A stretch of DNA of 28,508 bases from JANXSS01 sp025356535 (GCA_043762325.1 JAYUMU010000167.1:1-28508), one strand, 5' to 3'. Shown: positions 6,884 through 15,884, counted from the first letter of the stretch. Numbers and translations are program-made. The notes: a model not told the origin generated them from the sequence alone.

Positions 6884-8425
6884 GCGGCTCTTTCGGTGGC
6901 GTCGGCGATTGATTTGGCGAAATTGGTTTGCAGATTCGAGGCCTCGAGAATAGCGCGGCCGACGTGCATTGCCAGAGTCGGGGGTACGGCATTTCCAATC
7001 TGGAATGCTCTCTCCATCCGCGTTCCATACAAAAACCATGAAGCCGGGAAGGTTTGCAAAAGTGATAGTTCTTCATCAGACAACATTGCGTGTTTAACAT
7101 ACACTGGTGGCAAGTCACTTTGCCTACGCCCGAGGGTATGCCATTGCTGACGAAGTAGTGCTTCCGCCGGCACGCCGTCAGGTGCAATTGCCAGCTTTGC
7201 TGCCTGGTGCGCGCCAATTGTCGGAGAGGGGCGATTTAAAGACCAGCAAACTGGCTCATCGTGTGGACGAACTACGTTTTTTACCCACAAAACGGCCTTT
7301 TCGTAGTCAAGCTTACCAAATTGACGGTGCCCGTTTTGCCATAAGACATCTTCCACCGTCAGCCTTGGCATCAGCGTTGGTTCCTCAGGCAGGAGGGAAA
7401 GTTGATTTTTCCGATGATCCTTATTTTGTCGTTCCATGGGATCAAAATGCGTCGGAGAGGGAAAGGTGAAGGGTTCGTTATCGCGTGAGCCTACGATAAA
7501 CAGCCGCTCCCTACTCTGCGGAACTCCGAAGTGAGACGAATTTAATATCTTATGATGGCAGCGGTACCCAATGGCTTCGAACTCCGCCAATATGATTTCA
7601 AGCGAACCACCACGCGTCTCCCTTGTAGCTATCTCAGTCCCCCCATTGCCGCATTTCGAACACTTAAATGACTTGATGCTTCCATCAAGTGCGGATTTTC
7701 GCGAGTCGAATGGAACAAGGGTGTCTGTTTTGCAGACCTTACAGTGATAAAACGGCACAGTCGTTTTGCTCTGTGCAAGGCCTTTGACATTTTCAAACAA
7801 AAACCATCGTGGTCTCGTATCGGCAACTATTCTCACGAACTCAGCGAAAAGTCTTCCATCTGCAATTTCGAGCGTCTCGCGTTTCCCGGCTCTGCTGAAG
7901 GGCTGACATGGTGGTCCACCTGCTACAAGAGTCAGCTCACCAACACTTTTTTTGGCAACGTTCATCAACAGACTGCTTTTTACAGTTCGAATGTCACCTT
8001 CAATAACTTCAGAATGACTTAAGACTGCGTGCCTATTTACAGCGGCGAAAAGCCGCTCGCGTAGATGAGATTGGTCCTCTAAACTTGTTTTCGCATAGCA
8101 TTTCTGCGACATCTGCCGGGCAAACCACGCCTCAAAGTCGGATGTTGGCAAATTACTAAGTATTTTATTTTGGCGCAGTGTCTCGCAAGCGTGAGGTTCT
8201 AGGGAAGCGCTGATTTAATCACCATTCTGCCTCGGCGCTGTATGTAAGTCGTTGATTTATATCGGTGCTAAAGTTGCATATCTGATTAAATCAGCGCTTC
8301 CCTAGCTCATTTACAACGAGCGTCGAAAAACCGGCAAGTTCAAGGCCGATGTCGAGTCCACCGGCACCGGCAAATAACGAGACAAGGGATGGTGCGGATG
8401 GATTTGGGATAGGGTCACGTTTCAT
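6880..8425 (-). pseudogene. C5-cytosine DNA methyltransferase, split by a MITE
   Basis: Transfers a methyl group from SAM to cytosine C5 and would protect host DNA from the downstream nuclease. The 5' piece (ATG 8425 to a stop at 8293-8291 inside the insertion) holds motif I, SLFAGAGGLDIGLELAG. The 3' piece (open from about 8151) holds motif IV GGPPCQPFS, motif VI ENVKG, motif VIII SRERLFIVGSR, motif IX (LSDEELSLLQTFP) and motif X (QIGNAVPP). A CxxC...CxxC insert (CKVC and CSKC) lies between VI and VIII. Removing the 99-bp element and one CTAG joins VVNELEPHACETL in frame and gives a 480-aa protein. As it stands motif I is separated from the rest, so the enzyme is presumably inactive. Confidence 0.9.
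8203..8301. mobile_element. MITE-like element, 99 bp, CTAG target duplication
   Basis: Perfect 18-bp terminal inverted repeats, GGAAGCGCTGATTTAATC (8203-8220) and its complement (8284-8301), with no coding capacity between them. CTAG flanks both ends (8199-8202 and 8302-8305). The GGAAG start, 4-bp CTAR-type target and size point to a non-autonomous derivative of an IS5-family element. The excised sequence restores the interrupted methyltransferase frame exactly, which proves insertion after the gene was functional. Confidence 0.9.
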
Positions 8426-8446
8426 GACGCCATTTTAGCGCTAGAG

Positions 8447-8458
8447 CGGTTTTAACCG
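8447..8458. promoter_or_regulatory. Palindrome upstream of the methyltransferase
   Basis: CGGTT-TT-AACCG, a perfect 12-base dyad, lies 22 bases upstream of the original methyltransferase start (ATG 8425, minus strand). It is a candidate operator for the R-M operon. No controller-protein gene is visible nearby, so the binding partner is unknown. Confidence 0.3.
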
Positions 8459-8767
8459 GTTTCCGTTTGATCAACTAAGAATTTCTGGGCGTTTTGACAG
8501 CACATCCACATTTCTGGCGCGCTTGCCCCGGCGTATCACGTGTACCTGCTGTGACAGTATTCAACAGACTAATTCGGCGGTATTTAGGAGGCGCGGTATT
8601 ACTCGGCGGGGAGTTTTTTCCCGGCTTCCTTGTATAGTAGTCACCATCACTCAATTCTTTATCGCCCTACCTATTATGTTGAAATCGGGTAGCTACATGG
8701 GTAGCTAATTTATTTTTATAGGTATTGTTAGATTCAACTATATGATTATTATAGGAATTAAATTTTA
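8459..8767. other. Gene-free junction between mobile region and chromosome
   Basis: About 310 bases without a convincing gene. Base composition changes here: the left side resembles the element, and 8700-8767 is very AT-rich and probably carries the promoter of the exonuclease III gene. A 9-bp direct repeat, GGGTAGCTA, occurs at 8687-8695 and 8699-8707. A weak G4A/T2C3-type hairpin is near 8606-8624. The right end of the integrated element probably lies in this stretch, but without the left end no attachment-site pair can be matched. Confidence 0.4.
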
Positions 8768-9553
8768 GTGAAAATTGCGACCTGGAACGTCAATTCCCTG
8801 AAGGTGCGCCTGCCGCAGGTATTGCAGTGGCTGGCCGACAATCCGGTCGATGTGTTGTGCCTGCAGGAGACCAAGACCACCGACGACAAGTTTCCGGCAG
8901 CCGAGATCGAGGCGGCCGGCTTTCACGTCGTCTACAGCGGCCAGAAGACCTACAACGGCGTGGCGATCCTGTCGCGCCTGCCGATGACCGATGTGGTCAA
9001 GAACAATCCGCATTTCCTCGACGAACAGCAGCGCCTGCTGGCAGTCACCGTCGCCGGCATGCGCATCCTCTGCGCCTATGTACCGAACGGCCAGTCGCCG
9101 GAGTCCGACAAGTACCAGTACAAGCTGGCCTGGCTCGACGGTCTCTGCGACTGGCTGGCCGAGGAACTTGCGGCGCATGCGCAACTGGCGATCCTGGGCG
9201 ACTACAATATCGCACCGGCCGACGCCGACGTGCATGATCCGGCCGCCTGGGTCGGCCAGGTGCTGGTGTCGGCGCCGGAACGCGCCGCCTTCGAGCGGAT
9301 CACCGGCCTGGGGCTTGTCGATGCATATCGCTTGTTCGAGCAGCCGCCGAAATCCTTCAGCTGGTGGGATTACCGGCAGATGGGGTTTCGCCGCAACGCC
9401 GGCATGCGCATCGACCATGTGCTGCTGTCGCCGGCGCTGGCGGCGCGCTGCACGGCCTGCGAGATCGACCGGGTGCCGCGCAAGTGGGAGCAGCCTTCCG
9501 ACCATACCCCGGTGATCGCCACGATCGCGGCGGCCACACCGATGACGACGTAG
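8768..9553 (+). CDS. xthA: Exodeoxyribonuclease III
   Basis: Base-excision repair enzyme: AP endonuclease and 3'-5' exonuclease on double-stranded DNA, 261 aa, full length for the family. Visible catalytic and metal residues are the Asn of TWNVNS (residue 7), Glu34 in LQETK, Asp145 and Asn147 in GDYNIAP, and the SDH motif at 244-246. FSWWDYRQMGFRRNAG is the family DNA-binding loop. The start is GTG 8768, fixed by the conserved MKIATWNVNSLK N-terminus; AGGA lies about 12 bases upstream. It is the first gene of clearly chromosomal character. It is monocistronic or co-oriented with the NYN gene 79 bases downstream. Confidence 0.95.
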   Translation: MKIATWNVNSLKVRLPQVLQWLADNPVDVLCLQETKTTDDKFPAAEIEAAGFHVVYSGQKTYNGVAILSRLPMTDVVKNNPHFLDEQQRLLAVTVAGMRILCAYVPNGQSPESDKYQYKLAWLDGLCDWLAEELAAHAQLAILGDYNIAPADADVHDPAAWVGQVLVSAPERAAFERITGLGLVDAYRLFEQPPKSFSWWDYRQMGFRRNAGMRIDHVLLSPALAARCTACEIDRVPRKWEQPSDHTPVIATIAAATPMTT

Positions 9554-9569
9554 GCTGCTGCATGCAGCC
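9553..9569 (+). terminator. Hairpin at the end of xthA
   Basis: GGCTGC (9553-9558) and GCAGCC (9564-9569) form a perfect 6-bp stem with a 5-base loop that begins on the last base of the stop codon. It lacks a following T tract, so termination would be weak or factor-assisted. Confidence 0.3.
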
Positions 9570-9632
9570 GCATCCACACACATACCGGAGCAGGTAGCAA
9601 GCCAGTTACCGCTTCGTCAACCGAAAGAAAAC

Positions 9633-10544
9633 ATGGCAGGACAAACTGAAATCACCAATATGGCGCTGTTTTGCGACTTCGAAAACGTCGCCCTTGGCGT
9701 GCGCGACGCGAAGTTCGACAAGTTCGACATCCGCCGCGTGCTCGAGCGGCTGCTGTTAAAAGGCAGCATCGTCGTCAAGAAAGCCTATTGCGACTGGGAC
9801 CGCTACAAGGAATTCAAGAGCACCATGCATGAAGCGGCCTTCGAGCTGATCGAGATTCCGCATGTGCGCCAGTCGGGCAAGAACTCGGCCGACATCCGCA
9901 TGGTGGTCGACGCGCTCGACCTTTGCTACACCAAGTCGCATGTGGACGCTTTCGTCATCATCAGCGGCGACTCGGACTTTTCGCCGCTGGTGTCGAAGCT
10001 GCGCGAGAACAACAAGTACGTGATCGGCATCGGCGTCAAGAGTTCGACCTCCGATTTGCTGAGCGCGAACTGCGACGAATTCATTTTCTACGACGACCTG
10101 GTGCGCGAGCAGAAGGCCAAGCGCAAGCCGGCGCCGCGCAAGAGCGCGGCAAAAACCGTCAGCGCGCCGGTTGCCGCGGTCAGCAGCAAGGCACAGGCGG
10201 CAAAGGCCGATGTGCGCGGCGAGGAAAAGCCGGAAGAAAGGCCCGAAGAAAAACCGGACGCACGCGCCGACGAGGAACGGCTGGAAGACAAGCGCCAGGA
10301 CGGCTTCGACCTGATCGTCGAGACCATCGAAGCGCTGATCACGGAGCGCGGCGAAGAAAAGATGTGGGGCTCGATGGTCAAGCAGACCATGAAGCGGCGC
10401 AGGCCCGGGTTCACCGAGTCGGCCTATGGCTACCGGTCGTTTCGCGAAATGGTCGAAGACGCGCAGAAGCACAACATGCTGGTCATCGTGCGCGATGAAA
10501 AGCCGGGCCAGTACACCATCCGGCTGCCGCAGGTCGAGGAGTAA
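9633..10544 (+). CDS. NYN-domain protein with C-terminal OST-HTH domain
   Basis: A predicted RNA-acting protein, 303 aa. Residues 8-155 are a NYN (LabA/DUF88, PIN-like) domain with the acidic metal-site residues in CDFENV (Asp15), ADIRMVVDAL (Asp87) and SGDSDFSPL (Asp113, Asp115). Residues about 160-225 are a Lys/Glu/Ala/Pro-rich linker. Residues about 225-298 look like an OST-HTH/LOTUS RNA-binding domain (FDLIVETIEALI to YGYRSFREMVEDAQ). The family is presumed to be an RNase, but substrates of bacterial members are largely unknown. ATG 9633 follows a weak A-rich Shine-Dalgarno. The gene ends 52 bases before the convergent response-regulator gene. Confidence 0.85.
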   Translation: MAGQTEITNMALFCDFENVALGVRDAKFDKFDIRRVLERLLLKGSIVVKKAYCDWDRYKEFKSTMHEAAFELIEIPHVRQSGKNSADIRMVVDALDLCYTKSHVDAFVIISGDSDFSPLVSKLRENNKYVIGIGVKSSTSDLLSANCDEFIFYDDLVREQKAKRKPAPRKSAAKTVSAPVAAVSSKAQAAKADVRGEEKPEERPEEKPDARADEERLEDKRQDGFDLIVETIEALITERGEEKMWGSMVKQTMKRRRPGFTESAYGYRSFREMVEDAQKHNMLVIVRDEKPGQYTIRLPQVEE

Positions 10545-10596
10545 CGTCACCGGCCATGACGCGCTGCAGGTCGCGCGCCTGCCGTCCGGGCGGGCC

Positions 10597-10956
10597 TCAG
10601 CCGGTGGCCAGCAGCCGCTTTATCTCGGCAAGCAGGCGCTCGAAGTACAGCGGCTTGCTCAGGAAGACGTCGTGCGAACTCTTCTTCAGGTTGTGGAACT
10701 CCGGGGCGCCGCTCATCAGGACGATCGGCACCTTTGCCAGAGCCGGAATCGCCCGGACCCGGTTCGACAGTTCGACGCCATCCATCACCGGCATCATGCA
10801 GTCTGACAGGATCAGGTCGGGCGGCGTTTCGGCAATGACCCCCAGGGCATCGAGGCCATTGTTTGCCGTGACGACGGCATAACCGTAATGCTCCAGCAGC
10901 ATCTTGTAGGTCTCGGTGATGTCGACTTCATCGTCGACCACCAGGATGACGCTCAT
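10597..10956 (-). CDS. Single-domain response regulator (CheY-like receiver)
   Basis: A stand-alone receiver domain of 119 aa. It has the acidic pair Asp8-Asp9 (VVDDE), phosphoacceptor Asp52 (ILSDCMMPVMDG), Ser82 (LMSG) and Lys101 (SKPL), and no output domain. The start was chosen at ATG 10956 (GGATGGAAAAA upstream); ATG 10965 would add three residues. It lies 40 bases after the KaiC-like gene on the same strand, so the two are probably co-transcribed and the receiver probably works with that ATPase. No histidine kinase is next to them, so the phosphodonor must be elsewhere. Confidence 0.9.
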   Translation of the reverse strand: MSVILVVDDEVDITETYKMLLEHYGYAVVTANNGLDALGVIAETPPDLILSDCMMPVMDGVELSNRVRAIPALAKVPIVLMSGAPEFHNLKKSSHDVFLSKPLYFERLLAEIKRLLATG

Positions 10957-10996
10957 TTTTTCCATCCGCTGGCAGCGGCAGGATATCGACGTCGGG

Positions 10997-12472
10997 TCAT
11001 ATCGCCTCCGCCGGCGGGCCGTTTTCCGCAAGCCTGTGCCGCAAGCCCGCTACCGGATCGCCGACGACCATTCCGGCGTCGGTGATCGTCATCAGCCGGT
11101 TCGCGCCGTCGTAGTCGTTCTCACGCAGCTTCATCACCGATACCTGGCGGTAGTTCACCTCGTCATGCGCCAGGTACTCCAGCAGGATGATGTTTTCATA
11201 AAGCGAAGAGGAGGACGGTTCGGCCGTCGGCGCCGACTTCTTGAAGTAATGCAGCTGTTCGGCGAAAAAAGTCGTCACACCGAGGGTGCGCAATTCACTG
11301 GTCAGGGCAACCAGAAAGGAACGGGCCCGTTCCGGATGCATGATCAGGTTGCTCAGGCCTTCGAGTCCGTCGATGAACAGGCGGGTGACGCCGCGTTCCT
11401 TTATGTTGGCAAACATGCGCGTGGCGAGGTCGTCGACCAGCACTTCGAGCGGCAACTGCCACATGATCGCAAGGCCGCCATCGGCGACCGACGACGCCAG
11501 GTCGATGCCGATGCGCGCGGCCTTGCGCAGCACGGCCGATGGCGATTCATGAAAGCCGACCATCAGGCACTGCTCGCCATTCCTGAGGCCCTCTGCCAGG
11601 AAATGCAGGCCCATGATCGTCTTGCCGACACCGGGGCTGCCGAGCAGGCAGGTGATCGAACCCCGGACCACGCCGCCGCCGATGCGCGTGTCCCACGACG
11701 GCACGCCGGTGCCGGCGTATTCGCCCGAGGCTTCATGCGACGAGGCGCTCAACGTGCGCACCGCCTCGAAACGCGGATAGACGACCACGCCCATGTCCTT
11801 GACTTCGAAGACATGCTTGCCCAGCAGATGGTTGGCGCCGCGGATCTTGTAGACCTGCAGCTCGCGGATCAGTCGCATGCCCTGCGCATGCTGGCCCAGT
11901 TCGATCACGCCGTCGACCAGGGTATTTTCGGAATCGGTGATGTTGCCTTCCACCGGCGAGAGCAAAAACGTCGTGCACGCCATCGTGGTGACGAGCGAAT
12001 TGAGCGCATGCATGAATTCGGCGAGCGCCAGGTCGGAGGCGGCCGATGTACGCACCGAGCGGAAGCCGTCGACGATCAGCATGCTGGGTCGCTCCGCCGA
12101 CATGGTCTCGACGATGCGCTGCAGCAGCGCCTGCAGGCCGCCTTTGACCAGGCTCGTGTAGCCGCTGAAAAAGACGATTTCCTTGCCGATCAGCGTTTCA
12201 TCGTAGAAGCTGAAATTGCTGAAGTGATTCATCATCTTCGAATGCGACTCTGCCAGCAGCGTCAGCACCAGGACCTTTTCGCCCTGGCGCGCATGCAGGA
12301 AGCCCATCTGGCAGGCAAGCGTGGTCTTGCCACTGCCGGCCAGCCCCTGTATCAGGTACAGGCTGTTGACCGGCAGGCCGCCGCCGAGCGTCACGTCGAA
12401 ACCCGCCACGCCGGTCTTGAGCAAAGCACCGCGCTGGCTGCTGCCGGATTGACTACCGTTGCTGTTGTCCAT
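10997..12472 (-). CDS. KaiC-like two-domain RecA-fold ATPase
   Basis: A 491-aa protein with two tandem KaiC/RadA ATPase domains. The first has Walker A GLAGSGKTT (residues 43-51) and Walker B MLIVD (131-135). The second has Walker A GSPGVGKTI (about 278-286) and Walker B RLFIDG. Cyanobacterial KaiC forms hexamers that keep circadian time; non-cyanobacterial homologues are often paired with receivers or kinases in stress signalling, and no kaiA or kaiB is present here. The start is ATG 12472 with GAGGA 5 bases upstream; the first 17 residues are Ser/Asn/Gly-rich. A 205-base gap separates it from prpE, and the response regulator follows at 40 bases. Confidence 0.9.
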   Translation of the reverse strand: MDNSNGSQSGSSQRGALLKTGVAGFDVTLGGGLPVNSLYLIQGLAGSGKTTLACQMGFLHARQGEKVLVLTLLAESHSKMMNHFSNFSFYDETLIGKEIVFFSGYTSLVKGGLQALLQRIVETMSAERPSMLIVDGFRSVRTSAASDLALAEFMHALNSLVTTMACTTFLLSPVEGNITDSENTLVDGVIELGQHAQGMRLIRELQVYKIRGANHLLGKHVFEVKDMGVVVYPRFEAVRTLSASSHEASGEYAGTGVPSWDTRIGGGVVRGSITCLLGSPGVGKTIMGLHFLAEGLRNGEQCLMVGFHESPSAVLRKAARIGIDLASSVADGGLAIMWQLPLEVLVDDLATRMFANIKERGVTRLFIDGLEGLSNLIMHPERARSFLVALTSELRTLGVTTFFAEQLHYFKKSAPTAEPSSSSLYENIILLEYLAHDEVNYRQVSVMKLRENDYDGANRLMTITDAGMVVGDPVAGLRHRLAENGPPAEAI

Positions 12473-12677
12473 GCTGTCCTCTGGCCAGGCTGCGTTCATG
12501 ACAGCGCTGGGGATCAGCGCTACGGCTTGTCGTGCGCCTTCAATGCTTGTTGCAACGCTTAGCGGACAGCAAAATACGCTGCCACCCCTGGCTGCGTTCC
12601 GGCATGGAAATTCCACGGGCCAGCAGCGCCGCAGGGCGATGCCAGAGCGCACCGCGCCCGTCGTCGGCCCGTCTGCC

Positions 12678-14582
12678 TCAGGCGGCAGCCACGGCATCCC
12701 GGATCTGCTGCAACGACGCCGCATCCTCGATGGTCGGCAGGTCGCCGGTATCGCGCCCTTCGCAGATCGCCTGGATCGAACGGCGCAGCAGCTTGCCCGA
12801 GCGCGTCTTGGGCAGCATGCCGACGAAGTACACCCGCGCCGGCCGTCCGAGGGCGCCCAGGCGCTTGTCGACCACGCCCATGATTTCCGCTTCCAGCACT
12901 TTTGCCTCCGCAGGCGTGGCGCAGCGCGTTGCATTTTTTGCAATCACGAAGGCAACCGCGACCTGGCCCTTCAGCTTGTCCTCGATGCCGACCACGGCCA
13001 CCTCGGACACATCCGGATGGCTGGAAATGCTTTCCTCGATCTCGCGCGTGCCCAGGCGGTGACCGGCGACATTGATGACGTCATCGGTGCGGCCGAGGAT
13101 AAAGTAGTAGCCGTCGGCGTCGCGGATGCCCCAGTCGAAGGTCGAATACACCTGCTCGGAGGCGAAATTGGACCAGTAGGTATCGACGAAGCGGGCGTCG
13201 TCCCGGTACACCGTCTGCAGGCAGCCCGGCGGCAGCGGCCCTTCGATGACGACCACGCCCTTTTCATTGGCCGCGCATTCGATGCCGGTCGATTCATCGA
13301 GGATCTTGACGCGATAGCCCGGCATCGGCAGGCCCGGGCTGCCCAGGCGCGTCGGCGTGTCGTCGATGCCTCTTGCCACCGACAGGATCGGCCAGCCGCT
13401 TTCGGTCTGCCAGTAATTGTCGATGATCGGCACGCCCAGCGCCTCGGCAATCCAGTTCGACGTGGTTTCATCGAGCGGCTCGCCGGCCAGGTACATTGCC
13501 TTCAACGACGACAGGTCGCATTGGGCAATGAGTTCGGGCGACTGCTTGCGCAGGACCCGGATTGCGGTCGGCGCCGAAAACAGGCGCGTGACCCGGTACT
13601 TCTCGACGATGCGCCACCAGATGCCGGCGTCGGGCCGGGTCGGCAAGCCTTCGTAGAGGACCGTTGCCATGCCGGCGATCAGCGGCGCATAGATGATGTA
13701 GGAGTGACCCACCACCCAGCCGATGTCGGAGGTGCAGAAAAATACGCCGCCCGGTCCGTCGCAGAACAGCGTCTTCATCGACTGCGCCAGCGCCACCGCA
13801 TAGCCGCCGACATCGCGCTGCACGCCCTTGGGCTTGCCGGTGGTGCCGGAGGTATAGAGGATATAGGAGGAATCGGTCGACTCGAGCCAGGTCACCGGCA
13901 CCTGCGCATCCATATGCTCGGCGCGCGCCATGCCGTAATCGATGTCGCGCCAGCTGGTCAGTTCCATCGGCGCCAGCCTGCGATTGACGATCAGCGCATG
14001 CCTGGGCTTGTGCTCGGCCAGCTTGATGGCTTCGTCCAGCAACGGCTTGTAGGGGATCACCTTGCCGCCGCGCGAGCCGGCATCGGCTGAGACGATCAGG
14101 GTCGGCCGCGCATCGTCGATGCGGGTAGCAAGACTGTTGGCGGCGAAGCCGCCGAAGACCACCGAGTGGATTGCGCCGATGCGGGCACAGGCGAACATGG
14201 CAAAGACCGCCTCGGCGATCATCGGCATGTAGAGCAGCACCCGGTCGCCGCGCGTCACGCCCAAGGACAGCATGATGGCGGCGCAGCGCTGCACCTCGGC
14301 ATGCAGTTCGCGGTAGGAATAGGTTTTTTCCTGCGGCGTGCCGTCGGCCGTTTCGGTGGTAATCGCGATCAGCGCCGGCGCGTCCGGCTGCGTCGGCAGC
14401 CAGCGGTCGATGGCGTTGTGGCAGAGGTTGGTCTGGCCGCCGGCGAACCACCGGGCAAACGGCGGCTTGCTGTAATCGAGCACGCTGGCAAACGGCACAT
14501 GCCAGTCGATGCCTTGCGCTGCCTCGCGCCAGAATGCCTGGGGATCGTCGATCGACTGCCGGTAATACTCTTCGTAGCGCAA
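12678..14582 (-). CDS. prpE: Propionyl-CoA synthetase
   Basis: An AMP-forming acyl-CoA ligase that activates propionate to propionyl-CoA, the entry step of the 2-methylcitrate cycle. It has the AMP-binding P-loop YTSGTTGKPKGVQ near residue 241, the YWQTESGWP core motif, and the C-terminal RSGK loop near residue 595, whose lysine is the acetylation-regulated catalytic residue in PrpE/Acs enzymes. Start TTG 14582 is preferred because GGAGG stands 5 bases upstream and the protein then begins RYEEYYRQS like other PrpE; ATG 14630 would add 16 residues. The length of 634 aa fits the family. It is the last gene of the prp operon, 87 bases after prpF. Confidence 0.93.
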   Translation of the reverse strand: MRYEEYYRQSIDDPQAFWREAAQGIDWHVPFASVLDYSKPPFARWFAGGQTNLCHNAIDRWLPTQPDAPALIAITTETADGTPQEKTYSYRELHAEVQRCAAIMLSLGVTRGDRVLLYMPMIAEAVFAMFACARIGAIHSVVFGGFAANSLATRIDDARPTLIVSADAGSRGGKVIPYKPLLDEAIKLAEHKPRHALIVNRRLAPMELTSWRDIDYGMARAEHMDAQVPVTWLESTDSSYILYTSGTTGKPKGVQRDVGGYAVALAQSMKTLFCDGPGGVFFCTSDIGWVVGHSYIIYAPLIAGMATVLYEGLPTRPDAGIWWRIVEKYRVTRLFSAPTAIRVLRKQSPELIAQCDLSSLKAMYLAGEPLDETTSNWIAEALGVPIIDNYWQTESGWPILSVARGIDDTPTRLGSPGLPMPGYRVKILDESTGIECAANEKGVVVIEGPLPPGCLQTVYRDDARFVDTYWSNFASEQVYSTFDWGIRDADGYYFILGRTDDVINVAGHRLGTREIEESISSHPDVSEVAVVGIEDKLKGQVAVAFVIAKNATRCATPAEAKVLEAEIMGVVDKRLGALGRPARVYFVGMLPKTRSGKLLRRSIQAICEGRDTGDLPTIEDAASLQQIRDAVAAA

Positions 14583-14669
14583 GTGTGCCTCCGTTATGGT
14601 GTCAGTTGGGGCGCACTCTGCGGTGCGCATGCGGATTTTTCCGGGGTATCCGGTGTGCTCGGATTGATT

Positions 14670-15884
14670 CTAGAACGCGTCGCCCGGCACCCGGACCCAG
14701 CCCTCCATCAGCACGCGGGCGCTGCGGCTCATGATCGCCTTCTTGACGATCCACTGACCACCGACCTGCTGCGCCTCGGCACCCACCCTCAGGGTGCCGG
14801 AGGGATGGCCGAAGCGCACCGCGCTGCGCTCGGTGCCGCCGGCGGCCAGATTGACCAGCGTGCCGGGAATCGCCGCAGCGGTGCCGATGGCAACAGCAGC
14901 CGTGCCCATCATGGCGTGATGGAGTTTGCCCATTGACAGCGCCCGCACCAGCAGGTCGATGTCGGCGGCGGCAACCGGCTTTCCGGAAGACGAGACGTAG
15001 TCGGCCGGCGGCGCCACGAAGGCGACCTTCGGCGTGTGCTGCCGCTTGGACGCTTCATCGACGTGGCCGATCAGGCCCATGCGCACGGCGCCATGCGCGC
15101 GGATCGATTCGAACAGCGCCAGCGCCGTGGCGTCGCCATTGATGGCCTCCTGCAGCTCGGTGCCGCGGTAGCCGATGGCGTCGGCATTGACGAAGATGGT
15201 CGGAATGCCCGCATTGATCATCGTGACCTGCAACGTGCCGAGCCCCGGCACCACCAGGTCGTCGACCAGCTGCCCGGTGGGGAACATGGCGCCGCCGGCG
15301 CCCTCCTCGTCTGCCGCCGGATCGATGAATTCGAGCTGCACTTCGGCCGCAGCAAAGGTCACGCCATCGAGCGCGAAGTCACCGGTTTCCTGCACCGCGC
15401 CGTCGCTCACCGGCACATGCGCGATGATGGTCTTGCCGATGTTGGCCTGCCAGATGCGCACCGTGGCGAAACCCGGCGCGCTGCTGTTTTCCAGCATGCG
15501 GCCCAGGTCCACCAGCCCGCTGCCGATCGCAAAGCCGCCGACGGCTGCCGAGAGGTTGCCGCAATTGCCGCTCCAGTCGACGAAGGCGCTGTCGATCGAC
15601 ACCTGGCCGAACAGGTAATCGACATCGTGACCGGGTTTGCTGCTGGCCGAAACGATCACGGTCTTGCTGGTGCTGGAGGTCGCGCCACCCATGCCGTCGA
15701 TCTGCTTGCCGTACGGATCGGGGCTGCCGATGACGCGCAACAGCAGCGCGTCGCGCGCCGCGCCCGGCACCTGCGCGGCGCGCGGCAGGTCCTGCAGGCG
15801 AAAGAACACGCCCTTGCTGGTGCCGCCCCGGATATAGGTGGCCGGTATCCGGATCTGCGGTGCGTGCTTCACGGTTGCGCTCAT
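14670..15884 (-). CDS. prpF: 2-methylaconitate cis-trans isomerase
   Basis: Converts the 2-methylaconitate isomer made by AcnD into the form that aconitase can hydrate, allowing AcnD to replace PrpD. It has the diaminopimelate-epimerase-like double fold, 404 aa. Lys74 (SSTSKTVIV) and Cys108 (DWSGNCGNLS) match, from memory, the catalytic Lys73 and Cys107 of Shewanella PrpF. ATG 15884 follows the acnD stop with no gap, so translation is coupled. A second domain contains the family AMPTGQ-like stretch (GGAMFPTGQ). Confidence 0.95.
   Translation of the reverse strand: MSATVKHAPQIRIPATYIRGGTSKGVFFRLQDLPRAAQVPGAARDALLLRVIGSPDPYGKQIDGMGGATSSTSKTVIVSASSKPGHDVDYLFGQVSIDSAFVDWSGNCGNLSAAVGGFAIGSGLVDLGRMLENSSAPGFATVRIWQANIGKTIIAHVPVSDGAVQETGDFALDGVTFAAAEVQLEFIDPAADEEGAGGAMFPTGQLVDDLVVPGLGTLQVTMINAGIPTIFVNADAIGYRGTELQEAINGDATALALFESIRAHGAVRMGLIGHVDEASKRQHTPKVAFVAPPADYVSSSGKPVAAADIDLLVRALSMGKLHHAMMGTAAVAIGTAAAIPGTLVNLAAGGTERSAVRFGHPSGTLRVGAEAQQVGGQWIVKKAIMSRSARVLMEGWVRVPGDAF

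Noticed and set aside
8523..8708. 61-aa plus-strand frame in the junction region
   Set aside because: No Shine-Dalgarno, no recognisable motif, and an amino-acid composition typical of chance frames.
10548..10606. CACCGGC / GCCGGTG inverted repeat between convergent NYN and response-regulator genes as terminator
   Set aside because: The 45-base separation of short arms and lack of a T tract make it an unconvincing hairpin.
10916..12562. Long plus-strand frame opposite the KaiC-like gene
   Set aside because: It is antisense to a gene with clear Walker motifs; its composition (Arg/His/Gln/Ala-rich, no domains) is that of a GC-rich shadow frame. The same applies to the long antisense frames over prpE, prpF, acnD, prpC and the GGDEF gene.
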